Shown: piece after piece, positions 9,547-18,793 of the stretch | Layout: every line of letters begins with the position of its first letter | Numbering within the stretch: position 1 is the stretch's first letter | Assembly (NCBI RefSeq): GCF_003665065.1 | Contig: NZ_RCHR01000003.1 | Location: 656,487-720,486 of the forward strand | Source: Oceanobacillus piezotolerans | GTDB taxonomy: Bacteria; Bacillota; Bacilli; Bacillales; Amphibacillaceae | Direction: 5' to 3' | Length of the DNA: 64,000 bases | Translations under genes and position numbers: made by a program | The notes under the pieces: generated by a model | The model's input: only the letters and a program-made list of their open reading frames with translations | The model's database searches: none | Told to the model about the DNA's origin: nothing

Positions 9547-10173
9547 ATGAACAAAAAGTGGCTTTTTTTATTTTTAGGTATCATGATGATTTTTATCCTA
9601 TCTGCATGCGGACAAGAGAACGAGGGAAATACCTCACCGGAAGAACATACTGGAGAAAATCCTGTTGTGACAATAACGATGGAAAATGATGAGCAAATTG
9701 TGCTGGAACTGTATCCAGATGTTGCGCCTAATACGGTAGCAAACTTTGTATCACTAGTGGAAGAGGGTTACTATGATGGTTTAACGTTTCATAGAGTTAT
9801 CCCTGACTTTATGATTCAAGGTGGGGATCCAAAAGGAGATGGCACAGGTGGACCGGGTTACGCGATAAAAGGGGAATTTAGTTCTAACGGTTTTGAAAAT
9901 GACTTGGCACATGAAAGAGGGGTTATCTCGATGGCGCGTTCCATGGACCCTGATTCCGCCGGCTCTCAATTCTTTATTATGCATCAAGACTCTCCTCACT
10001 TAGACGGAGAATATGCCGCTTTTGGACGCGTGACAGAAGGAATGGAAACGGTCGATCAGATTGTTTCCGTTGAACGAGATGGAATGGACAAGCCGTTAGA
10101 GGATCAGGTGATGAAGAAAGTTGAAGTGGATACAAAGGGCGAGAATTTTCCTGAACCTGAGAAAATGGAATAA
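9547..10173 (+). CDS. Cyclophilin-type peptidyl-prolyl isomerase, lipoprotein
   Basis: Secreted, lipid-anchored proline isomerase expected to help fold proteins outside the membrane. The N-terminus is a lipoprotein signal with lipobox LSAC (Cys21), followed by an acidic linker and a cyclophilin domain containing [14 protein letters not shown], the GSQFFIMH core and a late [11 protein letters not shown]. The 208 aa length matches surface cyclophilins of halotolerant bacilli. A TATAAT at 9513-9518 may be its -10, though no good -35 is visible. It diverges from the acyltransferase gene. Confidence 0.9.
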   Translation: MNKKWLFLFLGIMMIFILSACGQENEGNTSPEEHTGENPVVTITMENDEQIVLELYPDVAPNTVANFVSLVEEGYYDGLTFHRVIPDFMIQGGDPKGDGTGGPGYAIKGEFSSNGFENDLAHERGVISMARSMDPDSAGSQFFIMHQDSPHLDGEYAAFGRVTEGMETVDQIVSVERDGMDKPLEDQVMKKVEVDTKGENFPEPEKME

Positions 10174-10300
10174 AAACGCACTTTAAAATGAGTTTGGATC
10201 ATGATTGCAAGGGAAAACTTAACATAAAGATACTTAATCTTACAGAGTTATAGAAAGCATATAAAGACTAATTGTTACAGCAAATCTGCATAGGCAAAAT

Positions 10301-10350
10301 ATCCCCAGTAAAATAGCTCGTTTGTTATAACGAGCATTTTTACTGGGGAT
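10301..10350. terminator. Nested bidirectional terminator
   Basis: Fifty-base near-palindrome: outer arms ATCCCCAGTAAAA/TTTTTACTGGGGAT and an inner GCTCG/CGAGC stem. Runs of A and T flank the inner stem on both sides, so it could stop transcription from the cyclophilin gene and, in reverse, from the HD gene. Confidence 0.75.
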
Positions 10351-10431
10351 AATTGTGTGATTTGAACGAAACCAATTTGAAAAACTCCTTTGTTCATTTT
10401 CATGATTCAATGATTTTTTGGCAGTGAATCT

Positions 10432-10974
10432 TTAACTTGTTTGTTCTAAAGAATTAGATTGTAAGGTTTGCTGAATCCTTTCATCAAGAACTTGAATCCG
10501 CTCAAGCGCAGAGAAATAATCAATTTCCCTGTAATGATGGCCTCCGCCTGGCTCCTCGTCCTTCTCATCTGCTTCTGCTACGACCGTTTGTAATGAGTTC
10601 AAGTGCAACTTTCCTTCTGGAAGATAGGAATCTGTGTGTAACAGGACTGCAAGGGCAATCTCTTTCGCATCATGTAAATTCTCCCCACACCGAACGAGGA
10701 GCTTATGTGCTCTGGCAGCACCTTTGATGGCATGAATATCATTTTCCTTGTACATCTCATAGTTCCATTCTCCGTCTTTAGAATACCATTCATAGTGACC
10801 GATATCATGGAGAAATCCAGCTTTAGCTGCTAAATCAGGATTTACATTTGTTTTTAAAGCTATATCATATGCCATTTCTGCAACAGAAATCGCATGTGCC
10901 ATACCAGAACGACCAACGTATTTCTGTACAATCGGATGAATAAATAACTTCTCTAATGTCACGTTACGCTTCAT
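10432..10974 (-). CDS. HD domain metal-dependent phosphohydrolase
   Basis: 180-residue HD protein. The metal site is visible as H27, then H56-D57 in GFLHDIGHYE, and a downstream His in LLHTDSYLP. Members of this group hydrolyse nucleotides or other phosphate esters; no partner domain is fused. The start codon follows AGGAGAT. It points towards the cyclophilin gene and shares the terminator region. The substrate is not evident. Confidence 0.8.
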   Translation of the reverse strand: MKRNVTLEKLFIHPIVQKYVGRSGMAHAISVAEMAYDIALKTNVNPDLAAKAGFLHDIGHYEWYSKDGEWNYEMYKENDIHAIKGAARAHKLLVRCGENLHDAKEIALAVLLHTDSYLPEGKLHLNSLQTVVAEADEKDEEPGGGHHYREIDYFSALERIQVLDERIQQTLQSNSLEQTS

Positions 10975-11349
10975 GATATCTCCTCCTATTTATAATCGAA
11001 AATTATATATTGTTTGCAATAGTAACATCTTTTATCTCTCATTTCAATCTATTTGCAAGATGACTTACCACGTGAAAGGAAGGTAAAAGAGGAACGGTAT
11101 AGTAAATAGACTACAAAACCTAAAATTTTAAACAAAATACCCATATATTGGAAAAATAATAAAATTATGTGAAACCATTTTTGAATTCCTCCGTATTACT
11201 TAGAGAAGAAATCATGTAACATAACTCCTCTACGTCTTTAGGCTTAGATCAGATTACAGTTCAAGTGTCTGGTGCCGTTGGCAAAAAAGAGCTAGGATAA
11301 GGCTACATGAATTGGAGTGGAACTTTATATACCTTAGGGGGAGATTTAT
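10975..11349. other. Intergenic region upstream of ABC genes
   Basis: Divergent control region between the HD gene and the ABC exporter. I see no open reading frame with a ribosome site and no clear sigma-A promoter pair; the only firm element is the AGGGGGA ribosome site at 11336-11342 before the TTG start of the ABC gene. Confidence 0.5.
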
Positions 11350-12273
11350 TTGTCAGAAGCCGCAATGAAAATTATCAATTTAAAGAAATCTATTGGAAAG
11401 AAGGAAATTATTAAGGGATTGGATTTTGAAATCCATAAAGGGGAAGTATTTGGTTTTATCGGACCGAATGGTGCGGGGAAAACAACAACCATTCGAATGA
11501 TGGTAGGTTTGATGAAAATAACAGATGGAGACGTACATATTCTTGGTAAAAGTATCAAACAGGATTATAAAGAAGCAATCAAAGAGGTCGGGGCAATTGT
11601 AGAAAATCCGGAAATGTATCCCTTTATGACCGGTATGCAGAATTTAAAGCATTTTGCTCGAATGATTCCAGGCGTAACGATGGAGAACATCAAAGAGGTT
11701 GTTTCCTTAGTCAATTTGGAAAAGGCGATTCATGACAAGGTTGGAAAGTACTCTTTAGGAATGAGACAGCGATTGGGTATCGCGCAAGCTCTCCTGCATC
11801 ATCCATCTGTATTAATCCTTGATGAACCGACAAATGGACTGGACCCAGCGGGTATTCGTGAAATTCGTCACTATGTTCGCCGTTTAGCCACGGAAAAAAA
11901 TGTAGCGGTTATTATTTCCAGCCACCTTTTATCCGAAGTGGAACTCATGTGTGACCGAATTGGAATCATTAAGAATGGGGAACTCATTGCGATTCAATCG
12001 GTAAATGATAATGAACAAATGGAACCGGAAGCCATTACTGTTCAATTAGAGGTGCGACCTGCAAATAAAGCCATTGAACTATTAAAAACAAATCATCAAA
12101 TCGATGCAACCCTAACACGCGGGCTTGTAACATTGCAAATTGGCAGGGAACAAATACCAAACATCATTAAAACATTTGTCGAGCATGATGTTTCCGTTTA
12201 TCAAGTAGAAATTCCGAAATCTACGCTGGAAGATAAGTTCTTTGATGTGATAGGAGAGAGTGTGAATGGGTAA
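11350..12273 (+). CDS. ABC transporter ATP-binding protein (BcrA/NatA-like)
   Basis: ATPase of a two-component ABC exporter. Walker A is GPNGAGKTTT (residues 39-48), the signature is SLGMRQ (135-140), Walker B is VLILDEP (154-160), and the His switch lies in ISSHLLSEVE. The C-terminal ~90 residues form the extra domain typical of DRA/bacitracin-like exporters. TTG at 11350 is preferred for its AGGGGGA ribosome site seven bases away. The stop overlaps the permease start by 8 bases, so the two form an operon. Exported compound unknown; antibiotic peptides are a common cargo in this family. Confidence 0.9.
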   Translation: MSEAAMKIINLKKSIGKKEIIKGLDFEIHKGEVFGFIGPNGAGKTTTIRMMVGLMKITDGDVHILGKSIKQDYKEAIKEVGAIVENPEMYPFMTGMQNLKHFARMIPGVTMENIKEVVSLVNLEKAIHDKVGKYSLGMRQRLGIAQALLHHPSVLILDEPTNGLDPAGIREIRHYVRRLATEKNVAVIISSHLLSEVELMCDRIGIIKNGELIAIQSVNDNEQMEPEAITVQLEVRPANKAIELLKTNHQIDATLTRGLVTLQIGREQIPNIIKTFVEHDVSVYQVEIPKSTLEDKFFDVIGESVNG

Positions 12274-13216
12274 TCTATTTAAGCTTACGTACAATGAAAT
12301 TTTTAAAATTTATATACAGAAATCAACCTGGGCGATGTATATTCTCCTTGCGATACTGTTAATTGGTTTAGGAATTCTTAGTAATACGATGGGAGACTAT
12401 ACGGATTATACGGAAGAGAATTGGCGCACGGAATTACAAGCGGAAAATGAAAAGCTGACAGAAGAAATGGAACAAGATGAATTCATGCAAGGATATAATT
12501 CTTCGGTGATCGCGAAGAACAATTACTACTTAGAGAATGACATTCAGCCTGTAGGTTATGGAGCATGGCAATTTGTCATGGAGAATCAGCTTTTCCTTTC
12601 GATTGTAAGTTTATTTACCATAGTTGTAGCTGGGGGAATTATTGCTAATGAATTCCGCTGGGGGACGATAAAGCTTTTATTAATCCGTCCGATTTCAAGG
12701 TCTAAGATTTTACTGTCCAAGTTCATCGCTGTATTGTTATTTGCGCTCGTTACCCTTGTTTTCGTTATTGTTTTATCGTTTATTATAGGTGCTCTTTTCT
12801 TTGGCATTGAAGGTCTTAATCCATCTATTGTGATAGAAGGTGCGAATGGATTAGAATATGTATCTGTTCTCGGGCAGGTTGCTTCAGGCTATGGCTTCAA
12901 GCTAATCAATCTTGTCATGATGGCTACGTTTGCGTTTATGATCTCAAGTATTTTCCGAAATAGTGCACTTGCTATTGGATTAGCCGTATTTCTAATGATG
13001 GCAGGAAGTTCGATTGTTTCCTTCTTTGCCGATAAAGAATGGGCGAAGTATATCCTGTTTGCAAATACAGATTTAAGCCAATATGCCAATGGAGCCGAAC
13101 CCTGGATTGAGGGGATGAGTCTCTCATTCTCTGTAACGATGCTCATTATCTACTTTATCGTCTTTGTTGTGGCAGCATGGAGTGTGTTTACAAAACGTGA
13201 TGTAGCAGGAAACTAA
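12266..13216 (+). CDS. ABC-2 type transporter permease
   Basis: Membrane partner of the preceding ATPase. One N-terminal transmembrane helix is followed by an extracytoplasmic loop rich in Glu (residues 40-90), then five helices between about residues 105 and 315 (QLFLSIVSLFTIVVAGGII and so on). This ABC-2 layout matches exporters of the YxaM/NatB/BcrB kind. Translation is coupled by the 8-base overlap. A strong terminator follows. Confidence 0.87.
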   Translation: MGNLFKLTYNEIFKIYIQKSTWAMYILLAILLIGLGILSNTMGDYTDYTEENWRTELQAENEKLTEEMEQDEFMQGYNSSVIAKNNYYLENDIQPVGYGAWQFVMENQLFLSIVSLFTIVVAGGIIANEFRWGTIKLLLIRPISRSKILLSKFIAVLLFALVTLVFVIVLSFIIGALFFGIEGLNPSIVIEGANGLEYVSVLGQVASGYGFKLINLVMMATFAFMISSIFRNSALAIGLAVFLMMAGSSIVSFFADKEWAKYILFANTDLSQYANGAEPWIEGMSLSFSVTMLIIYFIVFVVAAWSVFTKRDVAGN

Positions 13217-13234
13217 AAATATACGAAACATAAG

Positions 13235-13267
13235 AAGATGCTCAAGGGATTTCTTGGGCATCTTTTT
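13235..13267 (+). terminator. Terminator of ABC operon
   Basis: Stem AGATGC-t-CAAG / CTTG-g-GCATCT with a short loop, followed directly by TTTTT. Confidence 0.9.
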
Positions 13268-13325
13268 GCAGTATGATAAAATATGTTAGAACATTAAGAA
13301 AAGTAACGTGAGAAGGGATGGTTAT

Positions 13326-14261
13326 ATGAAAGTATTATTTCATGGAGCAGGTGCATTAGGGGGATATTTCGGTGGCAGGATGCTAGAGGCTGGATATAAC
13401 GTTTCCTATTTGGTGAGGGAAAGAAGAGCAGAGCAACTGCGGAAGGAAGGTTTGAAGATTCATAGTCCGGCAGGTGATTATGAAAATAAAGAAGTGAAGC
13501 TATATACTTCCACTGAGGAAATAGAAGAGATGGATCTGATCATTCTCGCAGTTAAAGGCTATCACCTCCAACAGGCAATCCCACAGATTAAAGTGATTGC
13601 CCAGCGAACAGGAGCATTTGTCCTCCCTTTATTAAATGGCATGGAGCATATTCAGCAATTAAGGGAAGCGGTTGGTATCGAAAAGGTGCTAGGCGGATTT
13701 GCATCGATTATTGCAACATTGAACGACAAAGGCCATGTAATCCATTCCAATAAAGGAAGTGCCATCAAGTTTGGAGCCCTTCACGAGGCACAAGTCGGCA
13801 TCTGTGAAAAATTGGAAGAGATAAATCATGATATCCAGGCAGCTATTTTGCGTGAAGATGATATTTTAAAACATATGTGGAAAAAGTACATTTTTATAAC
13901 AGCATTTTCTGGTGTGACCTCGGCAACAAAGCTCCCAGCAGGATTTATTGCAAATATAGAAGCAACATATAGAGTAGCAAGAAATGTCGTGTTGGAGATG
14001 TCCCAGTTAGCCGGTAAGGAGGGGATCTCTTTTTCAGAAGAAGAAGTGGATAAAATCGTTTCCAGCATGAGAGGTCTTGCGAAAGAGGCGACTTCCTCGA
14101 TGCATCAGGATTTGCGAAAGGGTTTACCGATAGAAGTAGAGCATTTACATGGGGGAGCATTGCGAATGGCAGCAAAGCATGATTTACAGTTACCTGTCAT
14201 TGAAACGCTATATGGGTTATTAAAGCCATATGAGAACGGGGAGCCAAATAATAGGCAGTAA
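13326..14261 (+). CDS. Ketopantoate reductase family protein (PanE-like)
   Basis: NADPH-dependent 2-dehydropantoate 2-reductase family. The dinucleotide motif is HGAGALGGYFGGR at residues 6-18; VKGYHLQQA and LLNGMEH carry the usual catalytic-domain residues; the C-terminal half is the all-alpha dimer domain. ATG 13326 follows GAAGGGATGG; the in-frame GTG at 13308 lacks a site. 311 aa. Bacilli often have several paralogues, so this may act on another 2-oxo acid rather than in pantothenate synthesis; no pan genes are adjacent. It probably forms an operon with the methyltransferase. Confidence 0.82.
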   Translation: MKVLFHGAGALGGYFGGRMLEAGYNVSYLVRERRAEQLRKEGLKIHSPAGDYENKEVKLYTSTEEIEEMDLIILAVKGYHLQQAIPQIKVIAQRTGAFVLPLLNGMEHIQQLREAVGIEKVLGGFASIIATLNDKGHVIHSNKGSAIKFGALHEAQVGICEKLEEINHDIQAAILREDDILKHMWKKYIFITAFSGVTSATKLPAGFIANIEATYRVARNVVLEMSQLAGKEGISFSEEEVDKIVSSMRGLAKEATSSMHQDLRKGLPIEVEHLHGGALRMAAKHDLQLPVIETLYGLLKPYENGEPNNRQ

Positions 14262-14280
14262 AAAAACAGGAGTTGAAGTG

Positions 14281-14886
14281 ATGAAGAAAGAAAAGCTTCA
14301 AAAGAAGTATGATAAACAAGCCAGAATGTATGACAATCATCGTAATGAGTACCTCCATAAATGGAGAAATAAACTATTAGCGAAAGCTTCTGGCAGCGTA
14401 TTAGAAGTAGGGGTAGGTGCAGGAGCTAACTTTCCTTTTTACCAAGAGGCGACCGAACACATTACAGCAGTTGACATGAGCATAGAAATGATAAAACGGG
14501 CGAAAAGAAGAGCAGCCCAATATAATCTCCAGACAACTTTTCTCCAAAAAGATGTCGATGAACTACACTTTAAAGCCGAGTCTTTTGACTGTATTGTTTC
14601 CAGTTTAACAGTATGTGCCTACCCAGATCCGGTTTCGACACTTCAACGATTTAGTCACTGGTGTAAGAAAGACGGGAGGATTCTATTGCTGGAGCATGGT
14701 ATAAGTCCCCATGCCTTTCTAAAAATGGCTCAACATGCAATCGATCCGCTGTACAAGATAATCTCTGGATGCCATTGTAATCGAGATATATTAAACCTTC
14801 TTAAGAAAGCGAATATAAACGTTATCAACGTCGATCGGCAATGGAAGGGGATGCTTTATGTCATCGAAGCATCTCCAGCTCAGTGA
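14281..14886 (+). CDS. Class I SAM-dependent methyltransferase
   Basis: 201-residue Rossmann methyltransferase. Motif I is VLEVGVGAGANFPFY (residues ~41-55), motif II ends AVDMS, and the later CIVSSLTVCAYPDP is the usual post-II strand; the C-terminal GCHCNRDI resembles METTL7/phospholipid-methyltransferase-like proteins. The ATG at 14281 is selected by AGGAGTTGAAG. Only 19 bases separate it from the preceding reductase stop, suggesting one transcript. Acceptor unknown. Confidence 0.82.
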   Translation: MKKEKLQKKYDKQARMYDNHRNEYLHKWRNKLLAKASGSVLEVGVGAGANFPFYQEATEHITAVDMSIEMIKRAKRRAAQYNLQTTFLQKDVDELHFKAESFDCIVSSLTVCAYPDPVSTLQRFSHWCKKDGRILLLEHGISPHAFLKMAQHAIDPLYKIISGCHCNRDILNLLKKANINVINVDRQWKGMLYVIEASPAQ

Positions 14887-14934
14887 AGTTAGGAGAGGGA
14901 GGCTTTGTTAGTTAGAAGATTCCTCCCTGACACT

Positions 14935-15351
14935 TTAGTCCATGTTCTGAAGCTTTCTAACATTATTAGAGTGAAACGGGGAATCCACTTGTTCATCTAC
15001 TACACTAAATGGGTTCTGATCTAAATCGTAGAAATCAAAGTACTTCATTCCCCCAAAGTCTTTAATTGGTGTAGTAGTCACATTATTTTCATGAAAGTGC
15101 TTATATGCAAGGTTAATGTCATCCACTACAAAATTATAATAAGAATTTTTCTTATTACCCTTAATGACAAACTCTGTTGGTTGCTTGGTATCAACTTCCA
15201 CAAGGGCAAGTTGTGTAGAACCATTTGGGAGGTAAAACCCTGCCCCATCTTCCCAGCTGTCAATCAACTTTGCACCCAAGTTCTTCTCATACCATTCGAT
15301 AGACTTCTTTACATTTGTAACAGGAATAAATATGCCGCCAATTTTAAACAT
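14935..15351 (-). CDS. VOC family protein (glyoxalase/bleomycin resistance fold)
   Basis: Vicinal-oxygen-chelate fold protein of 138 aa. The opening FKIGGIFIPVTNVKKSIEWYEKNLGAKL and the closing YFDFYDLDQNPFSVVDE are the paired beta-alpha-beta modules of the family; the metal position His is replaced in the first module by IFIP, so metal use is doubtful. ATG 15351 lies seven bases after AAGGAG; the next ATG upstream is too close. It converges with the methyltransferase. Two similar VOC genes occur at 18.8 and 21.2 kb. Confidence 0.78.
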   Translation of the reverse strand: MFKIGGIFIPVTNVKKSIEWYEKNLGAKLIDSWEDGAGFYLPNGSTQLALVEVDTKQPTEFVIKGNKKNSYYNFVVDDINLAYKHFHENNVTTTPIKDFGGMKYFDFYDLDQNPFSVVDEQVDSPFHSNNVRKLQNMD

Positions 15352-15652
15352 ATACATTCTCCTTCCTTTATTGCAGGTTAGCTGGCTGTAAGACTCATAA
15401 TGAGAAGAATCCGATTAGAATAGATGAAAAGTGAGTAGGGGAGTGGTTCTTGTCAAACGCCTAATACTCGCCTCATAGTCAAACCCATTGTGGTGTTAAA
15501 ACTCAGTGAAGTTTCACTTTACCTGCCTATTCTTTTCCATTCTAGATGAAGGGTCCAGATTCCTCCTTTTCCAGTCAACACAACCTTATATCTAATAAAA
15601 ATAAGGATCACAGGACATAATATCATTAACTTAACCCTAGGAGGATACCAAC

Positions 15653-17311
15653 GTGGCGAACCATTTATCCATTTTCGCTTTAGGCGGCTTAAATGAAATT
15701 GGAAAAAATATGTATGTAATAGAATATGGTGAGGATATGATCATCATCGATTGCGGGAATAAATTTCCAGATGAGAGCTTATTGGGAATTGACTTAATTA
15801 TCCCGGATATATCCTATTTAATCGAAAACAAAGAAAAGGTGAAAGCGTTAATTGTGACGCATGGTCATGAAGATCACATTGGCGGAATTCCATTTTTATT
15901 AAAACAGCTTAGAATCCCTGTATATGCCACACGATTTACGTTAGGTCTAATCGAACTTAAATTAAAAGAGCATAGAATTCTGAGAGAAAGTCAGCTCATT
16001 GAAATCAATAGTGAGTCGCATTTTTCAGTTGGAGCTATTGGTGTTCAATTTTTCAAAGTGACTCACAGTATTCCAGATTGTTTAGGAATCGTCTTTCAGA
16101 CACCGGAAGGGAATATTGTGCATACTGGAGATTTTAAATTTGATTTAACCCCTGTAAATAACCAGCATTCAGAAATACATAAGATGGCTTCAATTGGATC
16201 GGAGGGAGTCTTGCTTCTGTTATCTGAATCCACTAATGTGGAGCGGCCAGGGTGGACTCCAACAGAACAAAGAGTTGGAGAGCATGTGGACGCGGTGTTT
16301 ATGAAAGCAGACCGGAAAATTATTATTTCTACTTTTGCTTCCAATGTAAGTCGTGTTCAGCAGGTGGTACATGCAGCATATAAAACAAATCGAAAACTGG
16401 CGCTGCTAGGACGAAGCATGGTCAATGTCGTTAGAATTGCAATGGAACGTGGTTATCTTACCGTTCCAGATGGAATGTTAATCGACCGGGATGAGATCCA
16501 TGATTTTCCTCCAGAAAAAGTTGTCATTCTGTGTACAGGTAGTCAGGGAGAACCAATGGCAGCACTAGCTAGACTGTCAACTGGGAATTTCCGCGGAGTG
16601 GAAGTTTTACCCGGGGATACGATTATTTTTGCTGCTGGTCCAATACCAGGAAATGAAAAAGCAGTCACCACGATCGTAGACAATTTATATGCACTGGGAG
16701 CAAAAGTGATTTACGGGTCAGGAAGCACTTCGGGAATGCATGTTTCTGGTCATGGATACCAGGAAGATTTGAAGTTTATGCTGACAATAATGAAACCGAA
16801 ATACTTTATTCCCATTCATGGTGAATATCGAATGCTGCATCATCATCGATTGTTGGCAGAAACCGTTGGTGTTGAACGGGAGAATACGTTTATTTTGAAA
16901 AACGGTGACATCGTGGATATTGAAGAAGGTATGGCACGTCAAACACGCAATATACCGATTGGGGACTCTTACGTAGATCATGGCGACGTTGGAATTGGGG
17001 AATTTGTCTTACGTGATCGTAAGAAACTGTCTGAGGATGGTATGCTGATGATAATTGTCACCTTGAGCAAGAGTGACGAGAGGATGCTGTCCGAGCCAGA
17101 AACGATATCTCGTGGCTTTATTGACCGGGACTTCTCGGGAATACGTAAAGAAGTAAACAAAATAACAATAGAAACGGTAAATGAACTATTATTGGCGAGC
17201 CGAACATCAAGGAACACGATGAAAAAGAATATTAAAAAAGCAGTTCGCGAATATATCGGAGCTAAGCATAAGAAAAAGCCAATGATCGTACCCATTATCA
17301 TTGAAATATAA
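15653..17311 (+). CDS. Ribonuclease J (RNase J1-like paralogue)
   Basis: Beta-CASP metallo-beta-lactamase RNase with endo- and 5'-exonuclease activity in the family. The zinc motif HGHEDHIGG is at residues 70-78, with THSIPD, HTGDFKFD and the beta-CASP GSQGEPMAALARL and HTSGHG-like MHVSGHGYQE motifs all present. 552 aa, full length, GTG start after TAGGAGG. The sequence resembles RNase J1 but has a shorter N-terminus, and rpoY (ykzG), the usual partner upstream of rnjA, is absent. It may be an extra copy rather than the essential enzyme; the J1/J2 assignment cannot be settled here. Confidence 0.88.
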   Translation: MANHLSIFALGGLNEIGKNMYVIEYGEDMIIIDCGNKFPDESLLGIDLIIPDISYLIENKEKVKALIVTHGHEDHIGGIPFLLKQLRIPVYATRFTLGLIELKLKEHRILRESQLIEINSESHFSVGAIGVQFFKVTHSIPDCLGIVFQTPEGNIVHTGDFKFDLTPVNNQHSEIHKMASIGSEGVLLLLSESTNVERPGWTPTEQRVGEHVDAVFMKADRKIIISTFASNVSRVQQVVHAAYKTNRKLALLGRSMVNVVRIAMERGYLTVPDGMLIDRDEIHDFPPEKVVILCTGSQGEPMAALARLSTGNFRGVEVLPGDTIIFAAGPIPGNEKAVTTIVDNLYALGAKVIYGSGSTSGMHVSGHGYQEDLKFMLTIMKPKYFIPIHGEYRMLHHHRLLAETVGVERENTFILKNGDIVDIEEGMARQTRNIPIGDSYVDHGDVGIGEFVLRDRKKLSEDGMLMIIVTLSKSDERMLSEPETISRGFIDRDFSGIRKEVNKITIETVNELLLASRTSRNTMKKNIKKAVREYIGAKHKKKPMIVPIIIEI

Positions 17312-17350
17312 TGAGTAGTGTTGTTATCGCCTCGTGTTATAAGTAAAGAG

Positions 17351-17401
17351 TTATCGGTAAATGGAGAACTTTAAAAAATATCCACCTCCATTTACCGATA
17401 A
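17351..17401. repeat. Perfect 16-bp inverted repeat after RNase J
   Basis: TTATCGGTAAATGGAG at 17351-17366 is repeated as its exact reverse complement at 17386-17401 around a 19-base loop. It is 40 bases past the RNase J stop. No T run follows, so it may be a 3' mRNA stabiliser or processing structure, or a terminator read in either direction. Confidence 0.75.
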
Positions 17402-17845
17402 ATCGTTGGTGTAGCTTTGACATTTTTTATAATTATTCTTTTTCTCTTTCGTAAACGTACTTTGCATAATGCGTCATCTTCATTTCATACATAGAATTCA
17501 TACTCATCAAGTCTTCTTCTTAAATAATAGACTGAATAAAACTATCTCCCTATACCAATAGGCCCTATATAATACAATCCAATTGGTTTGAAAAGTTGGT
17601 TTAAGAGTAACTATTACAGCAACGTTAGCCACTTGAGTTTCTTTATACTTACTTTAATTTCCAAGATATTGATTTTTTAGCGTCTAGAAACATGACTATG
17701 CAAAGTATAGACCAAGTAGAACCAATTCACCTAACTATATCTTATTTGTAATATAGGAAATATACTCTTAAACATGCTGTAAACGCACTAAGGCTTTTCA
17801 TATGGTAAACTTTCCTTGTCAGTAAATATAAGGGGGAACTACAAT
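17402..17845. other. Intergenic region with a 24-codon reading frame of unclear status
   Basis: Mostly A+T-rich DNA before the LysM gene. A minus-strand frame at 17433-17507 would encode 24 residues (MSMNSMYEMKMTHYAKYVYE...) after AAGAAGAAG; it may be the front of a decayed gene. I could not define a promoter for the LysM gene beyond its AAGGGGGA ribosome site, and no clear WalR box pair was found. Confidence 0.3.
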
Positions 17846-18688
17846 ATGAAAAAGTTAGTTACATTGATTGTAGGCTTCATTGTTATTGGGGTTTCTGCAA
17901 CGACTGTTTCAGCAGCTGCAGATTACGAAGTGAAAAAAGGAGACAGCCTTTGGGCGATAGCCAGAAATAATAACACTAGTGTTGAGGTGTTGATGGATAT
18001 AAACGACATGCATTCCACAACCATTTATCCGAAACAAGTTTTAAAGATTACCAAAGAGGAAGCAGTGGAAACAGCGGAAGCAGCGTATTACAAAGTTCAA
18101 CCAGGAGATACATTGTCCGAGATCAGTAAAAAATACGGGGGAAACGTGACGGTTTCGAATTTGATGGCATGGAATAACTTAGCCTCAGATTTCATTGTGG
18201 TAGGTCAACAGTTGACTGTAAATGGTGCAACTCCAGTTGAAAATACGGCAGAGTTAGAAACACAATCGGTAGAAGCTACAGAGAATGAGGAAGTACATAC
18301 ATCCGAAGAAAGTGTGGCTGTGACTGAGGAGAAGGTAGAAGAGGTTGAGGAAGTGGAAGAGGCGAAAGAAACTGTAGCACAAGATTCAGAACCTGAGGGA
18401 AGAACAATCGCTGTCGAATCAACAGCCTATACCGCTCATTGTGCTGGATGCTCAGGTGTTACGGCGACTGGAATTGATTTACGTGCAAACCCTAATATGA
18501 AGTTAATTGCTGTGGATCCGAATGTCATCCCGCTTGGCTCTAAAGTATATGTAGAAGGCTATGGCTATGCAGTAGCAGGCGATACCGGCGGTGCTATTCG
18601 TGGGAATAAAATAGATGTTCATGTTCCAACGAAAGATGAAGCATATCAGTGGGGAAGACGCACAGTCAATGTAACAATAGTGGATTAA
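17846..18688 (+). CDS. LysM-3D cell wall protein (YocH type)
   Basis: Secreted peptidoglycan-binding protein with a putative lytic domain. After a signal peptide (MKKLVTLIVGFIVIGVSATTVSAAA) come two LysM repeats (YEVKKGDSLWAIARN... and YKVQPGDTLSEISKK...), an acidic Glu/Val-rich linker, and a C-terminal 3D domain named for its three Asp residues (ESTAYTAHCAGCSGVTATG, AVDPNVIPLGSKVYVEGYG, AGDTGGAIRGNKIDVHV). 280 aa, close to YocH. ATG 17846 follows AAGGGGGA. Such genes belong to the WalRK regulon in B. subtilis, but I did not find the box here. Confidence 0.92.
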   Translation: MKKLVTLIVGFIVIGVSATTVSAAADYEVKKGDSLWAIARNNNTSVEVLMDINDMHSTTIYPKQVLKITKEEAVETAEAAYYKVQPGDTLSEISKKYGGNVTVSNLMAWNNLASDFIVVGQQLTVNGATPVENTAELETQSVEATENEEVHTSEESVAVTEEKVEEVEEVEEAKETVAQDSEPEGRTIAVESTAYTAHCAGCSGVTATGIDLRANPNMKLIAVDPNVIPLGSKVYVEGYGYAVAGDTGGAIRGNKIDVHVPTKDEAYQWGRRTVNVTIVD

Positions 18689-18690
18689 AA

Positions 18691-18731
18691 AAGCAAGGAA
18701 GCATCGAGATTAAGATGCTTCCTTGCTTTTT
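18691..18731 (+). terminator. Terminator of LysM-3D gene
   Basis: Perfect 15-bp stem AAGCAAGGAAGCATC/GATGCTTCCTTGCTT with an 8-base loop and trailing TTTT. Confidence 0.93.
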
Positions 18732-18793
18732 GCTTGCAGATAGCCGTATACTAATAGAGTGAAAATTAAAAACATTATAAGGTGGCGAGGATT

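Noticed and set aside
17402..17845. WalR box for the LysM-3D gene
   Set aside because: TGTAA-type halves are present but never in the required tandem spacing.
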